From NCBI RefSeq assembly GCF_002752635.1, contig NZ_AYTW01000012.1:57226-121225 (forward strand): 64,000 nucleotides of DNA. Direction: 5' to 3'. The position numbers were made by a program, and so were the translations under genes. This DNA comes from Mesotoga sp. Brook.08.105.5.1 (GTDB taxonomy: Bacteria > Thermotogota > Thermotogae > Petrotogales > Kosmotogaceae). Under the pieces are notes generated by a model. The model made no database searches and had not been told where the DNA came from. It saw only the letters and a program-made list of their open reading frames with translations. Below are positions 27,343 to 36,559 of this stretch, piece after piece; within the stretch, counting starts at the first letter, position 1, and the number at the start of each line of letters is the position of its first letter.

Positions 27343-28629
27343 CTACTCCTCTACTCCATTCAAAATCATGAAGGAAGATTTGAATCGTTCAAATTGCGGT
27401 GGGGGCGAGGGTACTTCTGCATTGTCGTACAGAAAGAGAACAAACTCAAGCATTCTTTCGTAGGGTACTAGCGAATTCAAATCACCTTCAAACCCATTTG
27501 CGGAATAACTGAGCTTAATGGCCTCAAGAAGTTCCTCAGTGCTGTATAGAGTCAGTGAAGGAATCTTCATCATAGATGCCAATCGGTCAACTACAGCAAT
27601 CATCGGATCGTCTCCCTTGATTATGTTTTCCAGCGAAACCAGCAGCTCAGAATAGAACCTGTCATGGTCGTCCCACTCTTGACGATCATTAATGATCCTG
27701 ATCGCTTCAGCTCTCTTCTGGGGAGGAAGGGAATCAAACATTTCCCTGAACACATCCCTATTCTCAAATATGTAGGTGTACTCTCCTTTCACCAGCCCAA
27801 AAGCAGCCAGCGTGTCTAAGTAACCCTCTTCTATCTGCAGCTTCGTCTTCTCAGCATCGAAATCCAGCGTGCTTCCGTACATAACCCTAGGCCTGATATG
27901 AATCAGATTAGTGCCGGTGAAGAATGCCTTGATCTTGCCGATCCTGTCCCTTAACGCAACTCTCCCTATATCAACGAGTACGACTTCCTTGAAGCCTCTC
28001 TCGATTGCCATTTCAACAGGTTGATTTGAATATATTCCACCATCGATAAAGGCCTTGCCATCAATGACAACTGTCTGGAATCCTGGAAAATTCGCACTAG
28101 CCATTATGTAGTCGATTAGTAGGCCTTGAGGAATATCTTCTATAAAAAGCATTTCTGGCCTGGCATCGGTTAAATCAAATGTAACTAGTCCAAAATCAAC
28201 CGACGAGCCTCTGACTGCCTCTTCAGAGATGACGGAGCTAAGAAGATTCTTAAGTGGAGTTACATCAATACCGCGGTTTATTACATCTACCGCACCCTGA
28301 TAAAGTTCTCCGACACTCCAGTCATCACTACCTCCGCACGCTTCGATAAGCTTTCTTTGAGACTCTGTAGGTCTCATAACGCTATCTTCAGAAATGTTTC
28401 TCCAAACTTCAAGTGCCTTCTCAAAGTCTCCCTGGGCAACGGCCGCTGCATTCAAGGAACCTACCGAGGTCCCGTAGACGCCGCCTATTTCGATTCCGAG
28501 ATCTATAAGAGCCTTCCACGCGCCTATTTCATAAGCACCTTTCGCACCTCCTCCGGAAAGCACCAGTCCCACACTTCCGGAAAACAGAACGACAGGAATC
28601 AGGAGCAAAATCAAAACGGACCTTTTCAC
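27343..28629 (-). CDS. Patatin-like phospholipase, exported
   Basis: 428 residues with a signal peptide (MKRSVLILLLIPVVLFSG) followed at once by the patatin oxyanion loop GGGAKGAYEIGAW, nucleophile elbow GTSVGSLNAA, and the catalytic aspartate in FIDGGIYSNQPV. It should hydrolyse acyl esters of phospholipids outside the cytoplasm. The C-terminal 170 residues are not recognised. Start chosen: GTG at 28629 with GAGGTG six bases before; an ATG at 28680 would put extra charged residues ahead of the signal peptide. Confidence 0.9.
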   Translation of the reverse strand: MKRSVLILLLIPVVLFSGSVGLVLSGGGAKGAYEIGAWKALIDLGIEIGGVYGTSVGSLNAAAVAQGDFEKALEVWRNISEDSVMRPTESQRKLIEACGGSDDWSVGELYQGAVDVINRGIDVTPLKNLLSSVISEEAVRGSSVDFGLVTFDLTDARPEMLFIEDIPQGLLIDYIMASANFPGFQTVVIDGKAFIDGGIYSNQPVEMAIERGFKEVVLVDIGRVALRDRIGKIKAFFTGTNLIHIRPRVMYGSTLDFDAEKTKLQIEEGYLDTLAAFGLVKGEYTYIFENRDVFREMFDSLPPQKRAEAIRIINDRQEWDDHDRFYSELLVSLENIIKGDDPMIAVVDRLASMMKIPSLTLYSTEELLEAIKLSYSANGFEGDLNSLVPYERMLEFVLFLYDNAEVPSPPPQFERFKSSFMILNGVEE

Positions 28630-28719
28630 TGCAAACACCTCTCTTTGACGGCTATCATAGAGGGATAATAGCATTATCAACGTCCAAAATGAAAGATAGC
28701 GAGTTAATATCTGACTTTT

Positions 28720-29675
28720 TCAATCGAGAAAAGAGATGATTAACGGGATTGAAATCAGTGAGAATAACGTAGAAGAGGCTATGAGTTTGGATGAGAGTTC
28801 ATAGTCGGAGTCAAATATCCTTGGGAAGATCGAAGTGTTAGCTGCAGCCGGCATTGCGCTCATGATTATCAGAATCTTTTCGACAACAGAAGGCAGTTCT
28901 ACAAACGATAGGAGGCAAAAAACGATCAAAGGCGCAATGCATAGCTTAAGAAGACTGCAGAAGAGAATAATTCTGCTCTTAAATATCGTGGAGAGTCTCG
29001 TACTGGCCGAAATAATCCCCGCAACTACCATGGCCAGAGGGATAGTGCTTTCCCCGAGAAGCCCAAGAGCTTCATCGAGGAATGACGGAAGCCTGAGCGG
29101 AGTGAAGAAAAGAACAAGGCCTACGAAAACAGCTATCGTTCCTGGATTGAGAAGGCCTTTCTTCCTTGACAGACGGGCCTCATGTGACATGATCCTCACT
29201 CCGACAGTCCAGGTCAGAACCTTGAACCAGATATTGAAGACGGCGCTATAGAACACTCCTTCCTTCCCGATTATTAGTTCGACGACAGGATAACCCATAT
29301 AGGCAACGTTTCCGAAGAGAACAGCATAGAGAAAGACACTTCTTGAATCGTCGGTAATCTTGAGCGCCTTTGCCGAAAAGACCGCAAGAAACCATAGAAC
29401 CGTATAATGAGCGCCGCGGCAATTAACAATATTATGGAGTAAGAAAACATCTCGTAAGAGTATTCAAAACTCATCGAATCAACTATCAGAGCAGGAAGAG
29501 TTACGTAAAGAACGAATCTAGTTACTCCTTTTGTGAACAGATCGTCAACCAGATTAGTTCTCCTCAATATGAAGCCAATTCCTATCAACGCAAAGAAAGT
29601 AAGCACTTTCGAGGTGATTTCAGTCATTAGGAGGATTATAAACCCGCATACCAAAGAATGAAACAAGGAAAACAA
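28720..29675 (-). pseudogene. AEC (auxin efflux carrier) family permease, frameshifted
   Basis: Two minus-strand frames together make one AEC-type transporter of about 310 residues. The 5' part (29675 to about 29405) has VLTFFALIGIGFILRRTNLVDD and GVTRFVLYVTLPALIVDSM; the 3' part (to 28720) continues with LFGNVAYMGYPVVELIIG and the remaining helices. Near 29400-29410 the frame must gain one base: the upstream frame ends ...ALIIR and the downstream frame resumes at LWFLAVFSAKALK. The family exports or imports organic acids. It may be a true inactivation or a sequencing error. Confidence 0.8.
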
Positions 29676-29885
29676 ATCAGGTGGCTCTTAACAGCTTGAA
29701 TTAGGAATAGCGGAGAACGAAGTGATTACATAAATGACCCAGAATTGTGATAAACTAGTTTCGTTAAACGTTATGCTTTCCTATTTGATATCCGGGCTAT
29801 CCGGCTTCTTTTTCGGTCACGAGATATTTATGATTATTGGATGCCTATAGGGCAGCCTCAATTCCTTATAAAGGAGGTTTTTTGA

Positions 29886-31061
29886 ATGCGCAAAGCACTG
29901 TTAGTTCTACTGGTAGTTCTTGTAAGTGCGGCTTTCATGTTTGCCGCGAATTATCACATCGGTGTTGTGACGGGAACCGTTTCTCAGTCCGAGGATGATC
30001 TTAGAGGTGCCGAAGCACTGATCAAGAAATACGGAGATGCCGCTTCCGGTGGGATGATCGTTCACCTCACCTACCCTGACAACTTCATGTCTGAACAGGA
30101 GACTGTTATCGCCCAGATAACCGGTCTTGCAGACGATCCTCTTATGAAGGCAATAATTGTTAACCAGGCTATTCCTGGAACAGTTGAGAGCTTCAGAAGA
30201 ATCAGGGAGACAAGACCGGACATTCTTCTTCTTGCCGGTCTGCCTCACGAAGATCCCCCAATGCTAGCCGATGCGGCCCATCTCTCAGTCAATGCTGACT
30301 CACTTGCCCGTGGCTATCTAATTATCTACACAGCCAAGCAGCTCGGCGCAGAGAAGTTTATGCACATCTCCTTCCCGAGGCACATGTCTTACGAACTTCT
30401 ATCGAAGAGAAGAGACATCATGAGAGCATCTTGTGAGGAACTCGGACTTGAGTTCATCGACATGGGTTCACCCGATCCCGTCGGAGACGTTGGAATCGCC
30501 GGCGCACAGCAGTTCATTCTGGAGAAAGTCCCTGCCTGGCTTGACGAATACGGCGCAAACACTGCGTTCTTCTGTACGAATGACGCTCATACAGAACCTC
30601 TTCTGAAGAGAGTCGCAGAGCTTGGTGGATTCTTCATTGAAGCCGATCTACCTTCTCCTCTGATGGGTTACCCCGGAGCCCTCGGCATATCCTTCACCGA
30701 AGAAGAAACTGGCAACTGGCCAGCAATTCTTGCCAAGGTTGAAGAGGCTGTTGTGGCAAAGGGCGGAGCCGGAAGAATGGGAACATGGGCCTACTCGCTC
30801 GGTTACACAACGACGGCAGCTCTTGCTGAACATGCAAAGAACGTTATCGACGGCAAGTGTGAAATCGATGATTTTGATGCAGTAATGGCCACTTTCGCAG
30901 AATATACACCAGGTGCGGGCTGGAATGGCAGCTACTACATCGATGCCGATGGAATCGAACAGGAAAACTATCTCCTCATCTATCAGGATACCTACATATT
31001 TGGCAAAGGTTACATGGGAATCACCGAAGTTGAGGTTCCTGCAAAATTCTTAAACTTCTAA
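29886..31061 (+). CDS. ABC transporter substrate-binding protein, DUF3798-like
   Basis: 391 residues with a signal peptide (MRKALLVLLVVLVSAAFMFAAN). The mature protein has a periplasmic-binding-protein type I fold: NYHIGVVTGTVSQSEDDLRGAEAL, a hinge-like middle (ANTAFFCTNDAHTEPLLKRVAELGGFFIEAD), and C-terminal aromatic-rich segments. I recognise it as the DUF3798 family; its ligand is not known. It has a strong GGAGG site and heads an importer operon. A hairpin after it at 31073-31103 probably lowers expression of the membrane parts. Confidence 0.8.
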   Translation: MRKALLVLLVVLVSAAFMFAANYHIGVVTGTVSQSEDDLRGAEALIKKYGDAASGGMIVHLTYPDNFMSEQETVIAQITGLADDPLMKAIIVNQAIPGTVESFRRIRETRPDILLLAGLPHEDPPMLADAAHLSVNADSLARGYLIIYTAKQLGAEKFMHISFPRHMSYELLSKRRDIMRASCEELGLEFIDMGSPDPVGDVGIAGAQQFILEKVPAWLDEYGANTAFFCTNDAHTEPLLKRVAELGGFFIEADLPSPLMGYPGALGISFTEEETGNWPAILAKVEEAVVAKGGAGRMGTWAYSLGYTTTAALAEHAKNVIDGKCEIDDFDAVMATFAEYTPGAGWNGSYYIDADGIEQENYLLIYQDTYIFGKGYMGITEVEVPAKFLNF

Positions 31062-31072
31062 GCTGAATAACG

Positions 31073-31103
31073 TCAAGAGGGGGGGCGACCCCCCTTTTCT
31101 TGA
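31073..31103 (+). terminator. Intra-operon hairpin, partial terminator/attenuator
   Basis: TCAAGA-GGGGGG...CCCCCC-TTTTCTTGA forms a strong stem with a short loop directly after the binding-protein gene. Its position between binding protein and ATPase fits the common arrangement that keeps binding protein in excess. Confidence 0.7.
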
Positions 31104-31135
31104 CTCTTTCTAGCCTTCGGTATTGGGGTGAAGTC

Positions 31136-32740
31136 ATGGATGAAAAGCAATATTTGCTGAGGATGGAGAACATAAGTAAGGAGTTCTTCGGAAACCAGGT
31201 TCTGAAAGATGTTACTTTGAAAGTTGGGAAGGGCGAGATCATAGGACTGGTTGGCGAAAATGGAGCTGGGAAGTCTACTCTCATGAATATTCTTTTCGGT
31301 CTGCCTGTCATCCACGAGACGGGTGGTTTTCAGGGAAAGATATTCCTAAATGATAAGGAAGTCAATTTCGCCAGTCCGTTTGAGGCCATCGAAGCCGGAA
31401 TAGGAATGGTGCACCAGGAATTTATATTGATCCCGGGTTTCACTGCTACAGAGAACATACTACTGAACAGAGAATCTACTAATTACAATATCTTCGTAGA
31501 AGTCTTCGGTGAGAGATTGCGAACTCTTGATAGAGACGACATGCATAAGAGAGCAGTAGCAGCTATAGAGAAGCTGGAGGTTCAACTTGATCCGGATATG
31601 CTTGTGAGCGAAATGCCGGTAGGTCACAGGCAGTTTACTGAGATAGCGAGAGAGATGGACAGGAAGTCAACTAAACTGCTTGTCCTTGACGAACCTACGG
31701 CAGTTCTTACAGAATCGGAAGCTGATACGATGCTAAGGGCGGCGAGAAAGCTTGCCAATCTGGGACTATCGATAATCTTCATAACCCACAGGCTGAGCGA
31801 GGTTCTAGAAATAGCTGATCGCTTGATTGTACTTAGAGATGGGCAGGTCGTCCGAGAACTGGAATCTTCAAAGACTACGCCGAGGGAAATTGCCTCTCTT
31901 ATGGTTGGCCGAGAAATTAAGGATTCTGCTTCATTGCATTCAAAGGGAAGCACTGAATCGGAAATCGTTCTCGAAATCAAAGATCTTTGGGTTGACATGC
32001 CAGGTGAACAGGTAAACAGCGTCAACCTTAAGGTTCATAAAGGTGAGATCCTTGGTATTGGAGGACTTGCCGGTCAAGGCAAACTCGGAATAGCAAATGG
32101 AGTCATGGGTCTCTTCCCTTCGGAAGGAGAAGTATATTACAAAGGCGAAAGGCTTCCGCTTAATAACCCTGTAGCTGTTCTAAGCAAAGGAATCGCGTTC
32201 GTTTCTGAAGACAGAAGAGGAGTCGGTCTTCTTCTGGATGAGCCAATAGATCTGAACATCGTATTCACAGCAATTCAGATTCAGGGAAGGTTCATCAGGA
32301 ATTTACTTGGCGGCCTCATTAAATGGCGCGATGACAAAGAGATTTCCAGGGTTGCCAGAGAATATGTGGAATCGCTTCAGATAAAGTGTGTCAGTGAAAG
32401 GCAAAATGCAAAAGAGCTCTCCGGAGGCAATCAGCAGAAAGTCTGTCTTGCCAAAGCGTTTGTTCTTGAACCCGACCTTCTTTTCGTATCTGAGCCAACT
32501 AGAGGAATCGATGTCGGTGCAAAGAGCGTTGTCCTCGAGACTCTTAGAAGACAGAACAAGGAGCATGGAACCACCATAATCATGACGTCTTCCGAGCTTG
32601 AAGAGCTACGCTCAATATGTGACAGAATAGCGATAGTTGATGAAGGAAAGATCGCGGGAATCCTTCTGCCTACTGCTGACCCTGCCGACTTCGGGCTGTT
32701 AATGCTAGGTGAACAGGAAGAGGTGAAGGCAAATGCTTGA
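31136..32740 (+). CDS. ABC transporter ATPase, double nucleotide-binding domain (sugar/nucleoside type)
   Basis: 534 residues with two ABC domains, as in RbsA/MglA. Domain 1: Walker A GENGAGKST, Walker B LLVLDEPTAVL; its signature loop is degenerate (SEMPVGHRQ). Domain 2: Walker A is degenerate (GLAGQGKLG, Ser/Thr missing after Lys), signature LSGGNQQK, Walker B LLFVSEPTRGID. The unequal sites are normal in this class. Start chosen at ATG 31136 with GGGGTG upstream. The end overlaps the first permease by 8 bp. Confidence 0.93.
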   Translation: MDEKQYLLRMENISKEFFGNQVLKDVTLKVGKGEIIGLVGENGAGKSTLMNILFGLPVIHETGGFQGKIFLNDKEVNFASPFEAIEAGIGMVHQEFILIPGFTATENILLNRESTNYNIFVEVFGERLRTLDRDDMHKRAVAAIEKLEVQLDPDMLVSEMPVGHRQFTEIAREMDRKSTKLLVLDEPTAVLTESEADTMLRAARKLANLGLSIIFITHRLSEVLEIADRLIVLRDGQVVRELESSKTTPREIASLMVGREIKDSASLHSKGSTESEIVLEIKDLWVDMPGEQVNSVNLKVHKGEILGIGGLAGQGKLGIANGVMGLFPSEGEVYYKGERLPLNNPVAVLSKGIAFVSEDRRGVGLLLDEPIDLNIVFTAIQIQGRFIRNLLGGLIKWRDDKEISRVAREYVESLQIKCVSERQNAKELSGGNQQKVCLAKAFVLEPDLLFVSEPTRGIDVGAKSVVLETLRRQNKEHGTTIIMTSSELEELRSICDRIAIVDEGKIAGILLPTADPADFGLLMLGEQEEVKANA

Positions 32741-33776
32741 GAGTATAAGGAAGTTGATAGAGAAGGCCGGCTGGCCTCGAGTAATAATCGCTCTCTTCCT
32801 GCTTTCTATGTTTGTAATTGCTCCATTCGTTAACATAAGTGTTGGCACTTCGATCAGCGATACAATCGTTAGGTTCGCAATGAATTCAGTACTCGTGCTT
32901 TCACTTGTTCCTATGGTCCAGTCAGGTTGTGGACTGAACTTTGGTATGCAGTTGGGCGTCATTGCCGGACTAATTGGAGCGGTCACAAGTATCGAACTTG
33001 GAGTAACTGGCCTTGCGGGATTTCTAACGGCGATAGGAATCGCAATCCCCATCGCCGCAATCCTGGGGTTCTTCTACGGACTTCTGCTTAACAGAGTAAA
33101 GGGCGATGAAATGGTCGTTGCAACGTATGTCGGATTCTCTTCTGTAGCCTTCATGAGTATGATGTGGCTACTCTTGCCATACAAGAGTCCTAACATGATC
33201 TGGGGGTACGGCGGTTCTGGACTGAGAACCACCATAAGTGTCGAAGGTTATTGGCTTGGGATTCTAAATAATTTCCTTAGTATTAAAATAGGGAAGTTCT
33301 TCTTCCCGACTGGAACGGTTCTTTTCTTTGGTCTAATGGCGCTTATTGTCTGGGCCTTTTTTAAGACTAAGCTGGGAACCGCTATGACTGCAGCAGGATC
33401 GAATCCCATTTACGCAAAGGCTGCAGGTGTAAACGTCGATAGGATGAGAATTCTATCAGTCGTAATCTCGACAATAATCGCCGCTGTAGGAATTCTAGTC
33501 TATGAGCAGAGCTTCGGGTTCATTCAGCTTTATATGGCACCTCTACTAATGGCTTTTCCTGCAGTAGCCGCTTTGCTGCTGGGAGGTGCATCTGTCTCAA
33601 AAGCATCTATGGGCAATGTCATTATAGGAGCCTTTCTTTTTCAAGGTATTCTGACGATGACTCCATCTGTTATGAACAACTTGATTAAGAGTGACATGTC
33701 AGAGGTAATAAGAATAATCGTCTCCAACGGTATGATCGTTTATGCTTTGACGAGAAGAACGAAGGTGACAAAATGA
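32733..33776 (+). CDS. ABC transporter permease 1 (BPD_transp_2 type)
   Basis: 347 residues, about 8-10 transmembrane helices. Family landmarks: VPMVQSGCGLNFGMQLGVIAGLIGA near the start of the core, and TAAGSNPIYAKAAGVNVDRMRILSVVISTIIAAVGILVYEQ, the RbsC/BmpD-class cytoplasmic loop. It pairs with the next gene to form a heterodimeric channel. Overlaps neighbours on both sides by 4-8 bp. Confidence 0.9.
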   Translation: MLESIRKLIEKAGWPRVIIALFLLSMFVIAPFVNISVGTSISDTIVRFAMNSVLVLSLVPMVQSGCGLNFGMQLGVIAGLIGAVTSIELGVTGLAGFLTAIGIAIPIAAILGFFYGLLLNRVKGDEMVVATYVGFSSVAFMSMMWLLLPYKSPNMIWGYGGSGLRTTISVEGYWLGILNNFLSIKIGKFFFPTGTVLFFGLMALIVWAFFKTKLGTAMTAAGSNPIYAKAAGVNVDRMRILSVVISTIIAAVGILVYEQSFGFIQLYMAPLLMAFPAVAALLLGGASVSKASMGNVIIGAFLFQGILTMTPSVMNNLIKSDMSEVIRIIVSNGMIVYALTRRTKVTK

Positions 33777-34912
33777 AGGATCAGAGCTTAACACGAGCAA
33801 AGAACCCATTGGTAAGATTTGCAATATCCAATGCGGTCCCAATACTTTTCATAATTCTCCTGATATTCGCAGTACCGTTGTCGGGGTTCTCGACTGATTA
33901 CCTCTTAAATGAAATCATAACAAGACTTGGAAGAAACTCCTTCCTGGTCATATCTTTGCTTATACCAGTAATGGCCGGTATGGGATTGAACTTTGGCATT
34001 GTTTTGGGCGCCATGGCTGGTCAAATGGGCTTGATATTCATGTTAGATTGGGGAGTAGTTGGAATTCCAGGCGTTGTCCTGGCCATGCTAGTAGGAATGC
34101 CGATAGCGATCCTCCTTGGTCTTCTTGCCGGAAGCATTCTCAACCGAGCAAAAGGTAGAGAGATGGTTACATCGATGATTCTCGGGTTTTTCATAAACGG
34201 TATCTATCAACTAACCATTCTTTATGGTATGGGAAGTGTGATACCAATAACAAGCAATAAGCTGTTGCTACCACGCGGATACGGAGTTAGAAACGCGATC
34301 GACCTACTAACTATCAGAAAAGCTCTTGATAATATGTGGTCGATTCAAGTCGGCGGTGTAATAATCCCGCTTGGACTCTTCGCAATCATTGCTGCACTAT
34401 GTATCTTTGTCTTCTGGTTCACAAGAACAAAGCTTGGGCAAGACATGAGGGCTGTAGGACAAGACATGCAGGTGGCCGCAACTGCGGGTATAAACGTCGA
34501 TCGGACGAGGACACTATCAATAGTCATCTCGACAGTTTTGGCTTGTTTTGGTCAGATAATATTCCTTCAAAACATAGGCACAATAAACACTTACAACTCA
34601 CACGATCAGGTTGGAACCTTTGCCATTGCCGCCCTCCTGATTGGAGGTGCTTCAGTCGCCAAAGCAACCATTCCGAATGTTTTCATTGGAATCACACTCT
34701 TCCATCTCACCTTCATTGTCGCTCCAAGAGCCGGCAAAGAACTTCTCGGCCAGGCTCAAATTGGAGAGTTCTTCCGAGTGTTTGTCTCGTATGGAATAAT
34801 TGCAATCTCGCTTGCTCTTTACGCTTGGAGAAGGCAGGTCGAGAAAGAGACCGAACGTAGACAGGCAAAGGCAGCCATAAAGGCCGCGATCGAAGAAAGG
34901 ACTGGAGGGTGA
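33773..34912 (+). CDS. ABC transporter permease 2 (BPD_transp_2 type)
   Basis: 379 residues, polytopic, a paralogue of the preceding permease: VMAGMGLNFGIVLGAMAGQMG and RAVGQDMQVAATAGINVDRTRTLSIVISTVLACFGQ match the same positions. The C-terminus is a charged helix (RRQVEKETERRQAKAAIKAAIEERTG). Start ATG overlaps the previous stop by 4 bp (ATGA). Confidence 0.9.
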   Translation: MKDQSLTRAKNPLVRFAISNAVPILFIILLIFAVPLSGFSTDYLLNEIITRLGRNSFLVISLLIPVMAGMGLNFGIVLGAMAGQMGLIFMLDWGVVGIPGVVLAMLVGMPIAILLGLLAGSILNRAKGREMVTSMILGFFINGIYQLTILYGMGSVIPITSNKLLLPRGYGVRNAIDLLTIRKALDNMWSIQVGGVIIPLGLFAIIAALCIFVFWFTRTKLGQDMRAVGQDMQVAATAGINVDRTRTLSIVISTVLACFGQIIFLQNIGTINTYNSHDQVGTFAIAALLIGGASVAKATIPNVFIGITLFHLTFIVAPRAGKELLGQAQIGEFFRVFVSYGIIAISLALYAWRRQVEKETERRQAKAAIKAAIEERTGG

Positions 34913-34916
34913 TTTT

Positions 34917-35288
34917 ATGAAAAGAAACGTGATTAGGATTGCCCTTGTTGTAGTGCTGGTTGCCTTGGGGTTCTTTCTCTACGTGATTGGCAAGGAACAC
35001 CGTGTCTTCGTTGACAATAGAGACATAGTTATCAACGGCGTAGAATACAAGTCTACTAATCCAATTGATGTAATCGTTGATGATGTGGACCTCGGCGAAG
35101 TTGGGAAGGGAAAGAGAAAAGTCGCGAACACACCCGGTCCATGGCACAAGATAACGGCTATCGAGAAACTCCCTGACGGTACCACAAGAGAAGTTGTACG
35201 CAAATTCAACTTGGCGCCCAACGATACCGCCGTAGTGAATCTTGTAGCGTTATTTGAGCTTGAGGATGGATGGCTTGCAATAGAGTGA
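34917..35288 (+). CDS. Small membrane-anchored protein of the importer operon (DUF6672-like)
   Basis: 123 residues. One N-terminal helix (IALVVVLVALGFFLYVIG) anchors a domain of about 100 residues facing outward, with beta-rich sequence (VFVDNRDIVINGVEYKS, NPIDVIVDDVDLGEVGKGKRKV). It lies 4 bp behind permease 2 with GGAGGGTGA before the ATG. I believe similar small proteins accompany DUF3798-type importers, but its job is unknown; it may help assemble the transporter or hold the binding protein. Confidence 0.7.
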   Translation: MKRNVIRIALVVVLVALGFFLYVIGKEHRVFVDNRDIVINGVEYKSTNPIDVIVDDVDLGEVGKGKRKVANTPGPWHKITAIEKLPDGTTREVVRKFNLAPNDTAVVNLVALFELEDGWLAIE

Positions 35289-35341
35289 TCTACTGCAAGC
35301 ACAATGCTCACTTCACTTAGTTGATCCAAAAGTTGCTCTAC

Positions 35342-35374
35342 GGGGCCGAGCACAAACCTTGTTTGGCCCCTTTT
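35342..35374 (+). terminator. Rho-independent terminator of the importer operon
   Basis: GGGGCC at 35342-35347 pairs with GGCCCC at 35365-35370, the inner part can extend (ACAAAC/TTGTTT), and TTTT follows. The rest of the 35289-35710 gap shows nothing else recognisable. Confidence 0.75.
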
Positions 35375-35710
35375 CACTGTGCAAACTCGAAGTGCTGATC
35401 GCTGAGGAAAAGACGTTTTGCATTTTCTCACTCTCAATTGCAGGGCAGTAGATTCCGCCGAGCAACAAATCTCGAAGAGTTCGTTCTTCCCGCCATATTC
35501 CTATTCCAATTTTCATAGAACTGATTGAAGAAACAAGAGATCAGCCGCCTCCTTCGCGCTAGATTGCAGACCTCGAAGACTCTCTTGAATAATCTTTTCA
35601 AAAAACCGACCACACTCTTCGTTCATCTTCATGCATAAGCAGTTTTGTGATACAATTAACATACCCGAGAAAAACTATCGGCGGTAACATGGAGTGAAAG
35701 GAGGGAGAAC

Positions 35711-36472
35711 ATGAAAAGATTCGAAGGGAAAGTAGTGCTCATTACAGGCGGGAGTTCCGGGATTGGTGCAGATAGCGCCAGGGCCTTCAGCGAGGAAGGA
35801 GCGAAAGTTGTCATTACGGACGTTGATGAAGAAAAGGGCAAAGAACTCGCTCAAGAGATAAATGATGCAGGGGGAAAGGCCCTGTTCATGAAACATGACG
35901 TTTCGAGCGCTCAGGAGACGAAGAGAATCGTCGAATCTGTTGTCGAGAAGTTCGGAAGGCTTGACGTTGCATTCAACAATGCAGGGATAGGCGGACCTTC
36001 TCTTCCTCTATCTGAGTACCCCGAAGAGGACTGGGAGCGAGTGATTTCGATCAATTTGCTTGGTGTCTATTACGGAATGAAGTATGAAATCCAGCAGATG
36101 CTTAAGCAAGGCGGGGGAGCAATTGTAAACAATTCCTCGATCCTTGGTAAGGTTGGTTTCAACAACGCCTCTGCCTATGTCGCCGCTAAGCATGCAGTTG
36201 TCGGTATGACAAAAGCGGCAGCTCTAGAATACTCAAGCAAGAATATCAGGATAAACGCCGTAAATCCTGCTTTCATAAAGACTCCTCTACTTGAAGCATC
36301 CGGAATGAAAGAGGGAACTGACATGCACGACATGCTAGTCGGACTGCATCCAATAGGAAGACTGGGAGAGCCAAGAGAAGTGACGAACGCAGTTCTCTTC
36401 TTGTCAAGTGACGAAGCATCTTTCGTTCATGGAGAATCGCTTATGGTTGATGGTGGATACACGGCAAGGTAG
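35711..36472 (+). CDS. Short-chain dehydrogenase/reductase (SDR)
   Basis: 253 residues, classical SDR. Cofactor motif TGGSSGIG near the N-terminus, NNAGIGG, catalytic Ser in NNSSILGKV and YVAAKH (YxxxK), then NAVNPAFIKTPL. An aspartate after the second strand (VVITDVDEEK) suggests NAD rather than NADP. C-terminal VHGESLMVDGGYTAR matches the glucose-1-dehydrogenase-like group; the substrate is unknown. It has GGAGGG before the ATG and a strong terminator after it, so it is probably monocistronic. Confidence 0.92.
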   Translation: MKRFEGKVVLITGGSSGIGADSARAFSEEGAKVVITDVDEEKGKELAQEINDAGGKALFMKHDVSSAQETKRIVESVVEKFGRLDVAFNNAGIGGPSLPLSEYPEEDWERVISINLLGVYYGMKYEIQQMLKQGGGAIVNNSSILGKVGFNNASAYVAAKHAVVGMTKAAALEYSSKNIRINAVNPAFIKTPLLEASGMKEGTDMHDMLVGLHPIGRLGEPREVTNAVLFLSSDEASFVHGESLMVDGGYTAR

Positions 36473-36497
36473 AGCTGTTGATTGATGTCCAATTTGC

Positions 36498-36524
36498 GGA
36501 CGCCTTCCGGCGTCCTCTTCTTTT
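36498..36524 (+). terminator. Rho-independent terminator after the SDR gene
   Basis: Perfect 7-bp stem GGACGCC / GGCGTCC with a TTCC tetraloop, followed by TCTTCTTTT. Confidence 0.9.
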
Positions 36525-36559
36525 ATAATGGAAGAGAATGATCATTGGAGGAACTGCTT

